A DNA stretch of 64,000 nt, from IMG/VR virus record IMGVR_UViG_3300029258_002722, positions 50,849 to 114,848 of that record; one strand, given 5' to 3'. Position numbers and translations under genes: made by a program. The stretch comes from a virus. Shown piece after piece: positions 59,987 through 64,000 of the stretch (positions within the stretch are counted from its first letter, which is position 1; each line of letters begins with the position of its first letter). Under the pieces are notes generated by a model. It ran no database searches and had not been told where the DNA came from. It saw only the letters and a list, made by a program, of their open reading frames with translations.

Positions 59987-60007
59987 AATTGATCCAACTG
60001 ATCAATT
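59987..60007. promoter_or_regulatory. Operator-like palindrome
   Basis: AATTGATC, five-base spacer CAACT, GATCAATT: a perfect 8-bp inverted repeat. It lies 8 bases downstream of the minus-strand promoter-like element, where a repressor would block transcription of the EVE-like gene. Confidence 0.45.
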
Positions 60008-60014
60008 ATCACTA

Positions 60015-60028
60015 ATTAATATATTTAG
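60015..60028 (-). promoter_or_regulatory. Minus-strand promoter-like element (copy 4)
   Basis: CTAAATATATTAAT on the minus strand, one base from the shared motif, 109 bases before the EVE-like gene. Confidence 0.45.
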
Positions 60029-60072
60029 AACATACTTCTTAAAATAAAAACCTTTTCTTTATCAATTAAGAA

Positions 60073-60086
60073 GAACAAAATATAAA
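60073..60086 (+). promoter_or_regulatory. Late-type promoter element (copy h)
   Basis: GAACAAAATATAAA followed by TACC, one change from the consensus. It lies 39 bases before the first of the three small paralogues and divergent to the minus-strand element. Confidence 0.6.
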
Positions 60087-60124
60087 TACCTTTGCACACA
60101 ACAATAAACCATGGAGGAAATATC

Positions 60125-60358
60125 ATGAGTACAAATAGATGTGATTCAGGACACAGTAAAGGCGTTTCAACTTCTTGTATGCACTGTGACAATTTAGGAC
60201 TTGTTAATGGCGAAATTCTTGTTGAATATGACGCAGCGAATAACAAACCTGAAGTTAAGAAATTTAGATGCAAATATTGTGGAGTTGTATCAAACCAAAT
60301 CAACCCACACAACCTTGTAATTTCACAAGCTGAATGGGATGCCTATATGGCAATGTAA
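60125..60358 (+). CDS. Small paralogue A with zinc ribbon (upstream of metacaspase)
   Basis: A 77-residue protein; ATGGAGGAAATATC supports the ATG at 60125. Two CxxC pairs (CMHC at 18-21, CKYC at 49-52) form a zinc ribbon around EILVEYDAANNKPEV. It ends NLVISQAEWDAYMAM. The two following genes keep the xVxxxDxxxNxPEV core and the QAExDAYxAM ending but have lost most cysteines. This strong conservation of a short C-terminal motif in three tandem genes is unusual and may mark a binding or processing signal. Confidence 0.6.
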   Translation: MSTNRCDSGHSKGVSTSCMHCDNLGLVNGEILVEYDAANNKPEVKKFRCKYCGVVSNQINPHNLVISQAEWDAYMAM

Positions 60359-60385
60359 TAACCATTTTTAAAGGAGAATATTAAA

Positions 60386-60670
60386 ATGGCAGATAAACAA
60401 TTATTTACAAATTCAAAGATCAACAATGGCGGACAAGCGGTTGGAAATCATTGCACAGGTATTGGTCAATTAAAGAAAACAGTTATTTTGAAATATGATC
60501 AATCAATTAATCAACCAGAAGTATTTATCGTTCAGGATCCTAATACAGGAGAATATCAATATACTGATATTGATGCAAGAGACCTTGTATTAACTCAAGC
60601 TGAAATTGATGCATATCTTGCAATGAAAACAATTCCAGCTCAGGATCCTTGGTATCAACCTCTTGTTTAA
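60386..60670 (+). CDS. Small paralogue B (upstream of metacaspase)
   Basis: A 94-residue protein: NSKINNGGQAVGNHCTGIGQ, VILKYDQSINQPEVFIV, DPNTGEYQYTD, then LVLTQAEIDAYLAMK and a 15-residue tail (TIPAQDPWYQPLV). One cysteine remains where paralogue A has its first CxxC. The zinc ribbon has decayed but the fold and the QAExDAY motif persist. AAAGGAG is upstream. Confidence 0.6.
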   Translation: MADKQLFTNSKINNGGQAVGNHCTGIGQLKKTVILKYDQSINQPEVFIVQDPNTGEYQYTDIDARDLVLTQAEIDAYLAMKTIPAQDPWYQPLV

Positions 60671-60709
60671 AGAGGCATGTTTTAAAAATTTAAAATTAAG
60701 GAGATAATT

Positions 60710-60952
60710 ATGTCACTTGAAGGAGAAAAAAGAACCACTGGTCCAAATATAAATAATGAAGCACCTGGTGTTGGAGCACATTGTCAAGGAACTGGTCAGA
60801 TGAAAAGAACTATTCTTAGAGAAGCTGACGCAACAGGTCCTGAGGTTGTTAGAGTTTCAGATCCTCAAACAGGATATGCCGAAACCTTTGTAAATACAAT
60901 GGGCAGAACATACACTCAGGCGGAGTATGATGCTTATAAAGCAATGACTTAA
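60710..60952 (+). CDS. Small paralogue C (upstream of metacaspase)
   Basis: An 80-residue protein: NINNEAPGVGAHCQGTGQMK, LREADATGPEVVRVSDPQTG, then RTYTQAEYDAYKAMT. It ends directly on the shared motif. AAGGAGATAATT is a strong site. It is separated from the metacaspase by a hairpin, so expression of the two need not be equal. Confidence 0.6.
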   Translation: MSLEGEKRTTGPNINNEAPGVGAHCQGTGQMKRTILREADATGPEVVRVSDPQTGYAETFVNTMGRTYTQAEYDAYKAMT

Positions 60953-60962
60953 TATATAAGGA

Positions 60963-61007
60963 AATGTCCAGTTCACATACTTGAGAATAGTTTGTTGACT
61001 GGACATT
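60963..61007 (+). terminator. Hairpin between paralogue C and the metacaspase
   Basis: A perfect 10-bp stem (AATGTCCAGT with ACTGGACATT) and 25-base loop, followed by ATATTTTATATG. It may terminate most transcripts from the late-type promoter and leave low metacaspase expression. Confidence 0.6.
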
Positions 61008-61016
61008 ATATTTTAT

Positions 61017-61892
61017 ATGAAAAAAGCTCTATTGGTTGGAATTAATAAGTATTCGGATACTCCTCTGAGAGGTTGTGTAAATGATTGTGTTTTGATGTAT
61101 AAAGTCCTTTCTGAAAAGTTTGGATTTGATACAAAGAATATTAATCTTATTACTGATCATGAGTGCACAAAAGAAAATATCCTACGCAATCTCAAATTAT
61201 TAACATCCAATGTTAAAGTTGGAGATACTATTTATTTTCATTACAGTGGACATGGATCTCAAGTAGTTGTAAATGATTGGTCAAATACAACTGAGGCAGA
61301 TGGTCTTGATGAAATACTTTGTCCTGTTGATCTTAGCTGGGATGATCCATTGAGAGATAATGATTTAAATAGAATTTTCAGGTCAGTTCCTGTTGGAGTA
61401 AATGCAGTTGTTGTATTAGACTGCTGTCATTCAGGATCTGGGTTAAGGAATTCACCTCGTTATATTTCAGAGTATGAGTCTGAACAACATGACTGGGTGA
61501 ATAGATTTTGTCCACCTCCCCCATCAAATATACTTTCAAATCCAAAGATATCCATAGACGATCATCTTGGTTTTTTAATGCCAAAGACGAATCCAAAGGA
61601 TTTACAAACTGTAAGAAATTCATTTCTCACCAATACAATAAAACAAGGTAATGCCATTCTTATCTCAGGTTGTCAGGAAAACCAAACAAGTGCTGACGCG
61701 TGGATTGGGGGAAGATATCAAGGAGCTTTAACTTACACTCTTGTTAAAATGCTTCAAAAAAATGATTACAAAATGAAATTTAGAAGTGTGGTTAAAGCAG
61801 TTAATAAAAATTTACATCGAAGAGGTTTCGATCAAAATCCTCAATTAGAATGCAAAGATATATTCTTTGATAAAAATTTCTTATTCGTCTAA
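61017..61892 (+). CDS. Metacaspase (caspase-like, peptidase C14)
   Basis: A 291-residue protein with the complete type I metacaspase core. The start strand is KKALLVGINKYSDTPLRGCV. The catalytic histidine is H79 in FHYSGHGSQ. EADGLDEILCPVD is the substrate-pocket loop. The catalytic cysteine is C137 in VLDCCHSGS. LISGCQENQTSAD and GALTYTLVKML complete the p10-like part. These enzymes cut after Arg or Lys, normally calcium-activated. There is no signal peptide or extra domain. Bacterial versions act in stress and cell death; phage copies are rarely noted. No ribosome binding site is visible; the start lies 9 bases after a hairpin. Confidence 0.85.
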   Translation: MKKALLVGINKYSDTPLRGCVNDCVLMYKVLSEKFGFDTKNINLITDHECTKENILRNLKLLTSNVKVGDTIYFHYSGHGSQVVVNDWSNTTEADGLDEILCPVDLSWDDPLRDNDLNRIFRSVPVGVNAVVVLDCCHSGSGLRNSPRYISEYESEQHDWVNRFCPPPPSNILSNPKISIDDHLGFLMPKTNPKDLQTVRNSFLTNTIKQGNAILISGCQENQTSADAWIGGRYQGALTYTLVKMLQKNDYKMKFRSVVKAVNKNLHRRGFDQNPQLECKDIFFDKNFLFV

Positions 61893-61903
61893 GGAGAATC
61901 ATA

Positions 61904-62494
61904 ATGAGCGATTCTATATATAAATTGAAAAAGACTTTAGTTGATTTTGTTGCAAATACTAAGTTGTATCCATTTCCTGGCTTTATATTGTTTGGGGAGG
62001 CAAGTTATAAAGTCAAGGGTCCTTTAATGAGAAAGATCCTTAATGAAATTCAGCCAGGTGATATTTTAATAAGAATGTACGGTCATTACATTGGGTCTTA
62101 TTTTATTCCAGGATATTGGACACATGCTGCTCATTACGAAGGACCTAATAATGTAATTCATATGCTTGGAGAAGGAATTGTTGAAGAAGACATACTTACA
62201 TTTTTAAGATGTGATGATGTAGCTTTATTGAGATCTAAAAAAGGAACCGAGTCTGTTCAGGCAGCAATTAAAGAAGCAAGATTTTTATTAGACAAATCTA
62301 ATAATGATCCAAATTATAAAATAAGATATGACTATGACTTTAAATCAGGAAATACTAATTTTTATTGTACTGAATTTGTTGCTCATATTCATAAATTAAA
62401 TTATCCTAAAGATAAAATGATAATGCCTGATAAGTTTCCTAAAGATCCTGATTTAGAAATCATAATTCCTGGACGCAGAGAAGGTTCTATTTAA
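61904..62494 (+). CDS. Permuted NlpC/P60-like (YiiX-type) papain-fold protein
   Basis: A 196-residue protein with the order typical of the YiiX/EbsB permuted group: LNEIQPGDILIRMYG, then GYWTHAAHYEGPNNVIHML (H74), then VALLRSKKG and finally FYCTEFVAHI (C155). In this group the His and Cys are permuted relative to classical NlpC/P60. They hydrolyse amide or ester bonds in cell wall or lipids. No signal peptide. It follows the metacaspase after 11 bases with AAGGAG, so the two proteases are likely co-expressed. Confidence 0.7.
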   Translation: MSDSIYKLKKTLVDFVANTKLYPFPGFILFGEASYKVKGPLMRKILNEIQPGDILIRMYGHYIGSYFIPGYWTHAAHYEGPNNVIHMLGEGIVEEDILTFLRCDDVALLRSKKGTESVQAAIKEARFLLDKSNNDPNYKIRYDYDFKSGNTNFYCTEFVAHIHKLNYPKDKMIMPDKFPKDPDLEIIIPGRREGSI

Positions 62495-62500
62495 TATAAA

Positions 62501-62514
62501 GAACAAATTATAAA
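62501..62514 (+). promoter_or_regulatory. Late-type promoter element (copy i)
   Basis: An exact GAACAAATTATAAA preceded by ATATAAA, 43 bases before the next start codon. It starts a new transcription unit after the protease genes. Confidence 0.6.
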
Positions 62515-62543
62515 TGACAATACGTAATCGTTAAAGGAAATTG

Positions 62544-63068
62544 ATGATGATATTAGGAAAACTTTCGGAACCTATTCACGATGATTTTTCAGTCACAGAT
62601 GTCAATGACACACTAGTTCCCGGAATAGACAGCACTGCTTTCACATATCATATCTTCAATGAAAATGGCGATGAAGTAACTTCCACAGTTCCTGTTACAA
62701 TAACCGAGTTAGGTTTTGGTCATTATAGAAGTACATTTACTCCAAATGTTATTGGAGTATGGATGCTTGCTGTTTATCATCCTGTATATTTTCCTTGGGG
62801 AAAGACGGGAACTATTCAAGTATTCTCTCAAGACTTTGATTCAATGGTTATTCTTATTAAGAGAATCCTTGGTCTTGTTCAAGAGAACTTTAATATTAGC
62901 GATACAGTATACGACGATAACAATAATATGCTTTCGAGCAAAATTAAAATATATGATGATGGTTATCCTGTCGGAGGCAATCAGGGAATAATTGCCACTT
63001 ACAATGTTACAGCAGACTATGATTCAGATAGTTGTCGAATGATTTCTTATAAAGTAGAGAAGGTATAG
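62544..63068 (+). CDS. Hypothetical virion protein
   Basis: A 174-residue beta-rich protein (GIDSTAFTYHIFNENGDEVT, VTITELGFGHYRSTFTPNVI, TGTIQVFSQDF). The Ig-like start and the WMLAVYHPVYFPWG segment resemble phage head- or tail-tube-side proteins. AAAGGAAATTG precedes three candidate starts (TTG, ATG, ATG); the first ATG is used here. It ends in TAG, and the late-type promoter supports a structural role. Confidence 0.5.
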   Translation: MMILGKLSEPIHDDFSVTDVNDTLVPGIDSTAFTYHIFNENGDEVTSTVPVTITELGFGHYRSTFTPNVIGVWMLAVYHPVYFPWGKTGTIQVFSQDFDSMVILIKRILGLVQENFNISDTVYDDNNNMLSSKIKIYDDGYPVGGNQGIIATYNVTADYDSDSCRMISYKVEKV

Positions 63069-63076
63069 GTGAATAT

Positions 63077-63331
63077 ATGTCAGCTTTAGCTCTTGCAACA
63101 AGAGGAATGATAAAACCTTGTTGTGGAATTGGTCCGACTGATGTCAAATATACAGGATTTATAAGAAAAGAAGATGATATTTTCAAACCAATTATCAAAC
63201 TTGAAAGATTTTATGTAGAGGATGATGACGTCCCTACCAGAGAATCCTTACGAGGAACTATTGAAGTGACCGAAGTTAAATTTATTGAAGATATAACTGG
63301 GGAGAATAATGAAAATAAAGAAAAGAATTAA
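63077..63331 (+). CDS. Small hypothetical protein
   Basis: An 84-residue protein starting MSALALATRGMIKPCCGIGP, with an acidic middle (FYVEDDDVPTRESLRGTIEV). The CC pair and short beta pattern recall small tail-tube-associated proteins, but there is no firm match. Its end overlaps the kinase start by 23 bases. Confidence 0.45.
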   Translation: MSALALATRGMIKPCCGIGPTDVKYTGFIRKEDDIFKPIIKLERFYVEDDDVPTRESLRGTIEVTEVKFIEDITGENNENKEKN

Positions 63332-64000
63332 AGATTTAAATATTTTAGTAATTGGCGATATAATGCTGGACAAATATGTTATTGGAAATGTGGATAGGAT
63401 AAGTCCTGAAGCTCCTGTTGGTGTTGTTTGTGTTAAAAATGAATACTCCACATTAGGAGGAAGTGGTAATGTGATCAGTAACTTAGCTTCTCTTGGAGTT
63501 AAAGTAAGTTGTATTTCAAGAGTTGGAGTTGATGAAGCTGGAATTGAAATAGCAAATAAATTGGATGAGTTGAAAGTTTCCCATTATTTAGCAATAGATG
63601 ATATTCCAACCATTCAAAAAGAAAGAGTTATATCTAATAATTATCAAATGATAAGAATAGATAGAGAAAAAATAAAACTTTGTAAAGATATTGTGCTTGA
63701 TAAAATTCTTATAGCATTGAAAAAAGAAATTGAAAAAGAACCTGACATTATTATTGTATCTGATTATGCTAAAGGAATTATAACAGAAGAAATAATGAAT
63801 GTCTTAAGCAAAGTATCTATTAAAATTATTGTAGATCCTAAACCAATTAATGTGCATTTATACAAAAATGTATATATGCTAACTCCTAATAATGATGAAT
63901 ATTTTAAAATGATTGATCCATTACACGGTCCTGAAGCAGAGGAAGTATGTGAATATGTTTTACATACAAAAGGTAAAGATGGAATGGTCTTATATGATAA
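63309..64000 (+). CDS. HldE/RfaE-like heptose kinase (partial, runs off the window)
   Basis: At least 230 residues, cut by the window end. The start ILVIGDIMLDKYVIGNVDRI then SPEAPVGVVCV is the signature of the PfkB-family kinase domain of D-glycero-beta-D-manno-heptose-7-phosphate kinase (HldE/RfaE). LGGSGNVISNLASLGVKV and IIVSDYAKGIITEEIM follow as expected. HldE makes ADP-heptose for LPS inner core. A phage copy may modify host LPS or tail glycans, or counter ADP-heptose-based sensing. Whether the cytidylyltransferase half is present cannot be seen. GGGGAGAATA is the binding site. Confidence 0.8.
   Translation, partial: MKIKKRIKDLNILVIGDIMLDKYVIGNVDRISPEAPVGVVCVKNEYSTLGGSGNVISNLASLGVKVSCISRVGVDEAGIEIANKLDELKVSHYLAIDDIPTIQKERVISNNYQMIRIDREKIKLCKDIVLDKILIALKKEIEKEPDIIIVSDYAKGIITEEIMNVLSKVSIKIIVDPKPINVHLYKNVYMLTPNNDEYFKMIDPLHGPEAEEVCEYVLHTKGKDGMVLYD

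Overview
This 64 kb window looks like the structural and accessory half of a large tailed-phage (Caudoviricetes) genome, probably a T4-like or jumbo myophage. The evidence is dense one-strand coding with short gaps, dozens of modular tail and adhesin proteins (tail-collar domains, phage fibre modules, collagen and jelly-roll domains), an M15 endolysin-type peptidase, free-standing HNH and GIY-YIG endonucleases, and a recurring late-promoter-like element whose -10 part (TATAAAT) resembles that of T4 late promoters. By eye the DNA is clearly AT-rich. TAA, TGA and TAG all end genes, so the standard bacterial code applies. The host is probably Gram-negative, because an LPS-type heptose kinase gene (HldE/RfaE family) starts at the right edge. 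The host genus cannot be read from the sequence.

Layout. 1-20.2 kb: a co-directional run of adhesin and fibre genes built from a small set of exchangeable modules, interrupted by one J-domain gene. 18.0-31.2 kb: six paralogues, each with exactly six copies of a repeat of about 45 residues (predicted six-bladed beta-propellers), interleaved with a GT4-type glycosyltransferase, an HNH protein, a REC-GAF-HisKA regulator lacking its ATPase domain, a TIM-barrel-like protein and a double GT-A glycosyltransferase. 31.3-33.4 kb: a glycine-rich adhesin and a coiled-coil protein. 33.4-34.9 kb: a minus-strand orphan gene and a small RNA region holding a tRNA-Met-like remnant and a strong composite hairpin. 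35.0-37.4 kb: small accessory genes (zinc ribbons, a one-helix membrane protein, a DsrC/TusE-like protein without cysteines, a Nudix hydrolase). 37.5-39.4 kb: more fibre genes. 39.4-43.3 kb: two radical SAM enzymes followed by cysteine- and aromatic-rich small proteins. 43.3-48.1 kb: scaffold-like acidic protein, M15 peptidase, receiver-like protein, a large membrane protein with a J-like segment, and a phosphoribosyltransferase. 48.2-51.4 kb: two minus-strand operons, each with a motif-defined promoter and a terminator, encoding an XRE regulator, a radical SAM protein and three related helical proteins. 51.5-56.3 kb: three tail proteins sharing an N-terminal domain. 56.3-59.3 kb: a B12-type radical SAM protein, a metallophosphoesterase and a GIY-YIG endonuclease. 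59.4-62.5 kb: an EVE/PUA-like minus-strand gene, three small paralogues, a metacaspase and a permuted NlpC/P60-like protein. 62.5-64 kb: two virion-like proteins and the HldE-like kinase, cut by the window end.

The sequence suggests two promoter classes. Nine copies of GAACAAATTATAAA-like elements precede plus-strand, mostly structural, genes. Five copies of CTATATATATTAAT-like elements lie upstream of every minus-strand transcription unit and of the RNA region. In three places the two classes stand back to back. The most unusual gene sets are the metacaspase module (60.1-62.5 kb), the radical SAM pair with candidate protein substrates (39.4-43.3 kb), and the six-propeller family. No stretch longer than 300 bases lacks a gene; the largest gap (33368-33616) holds the RNA elements and a terminator.
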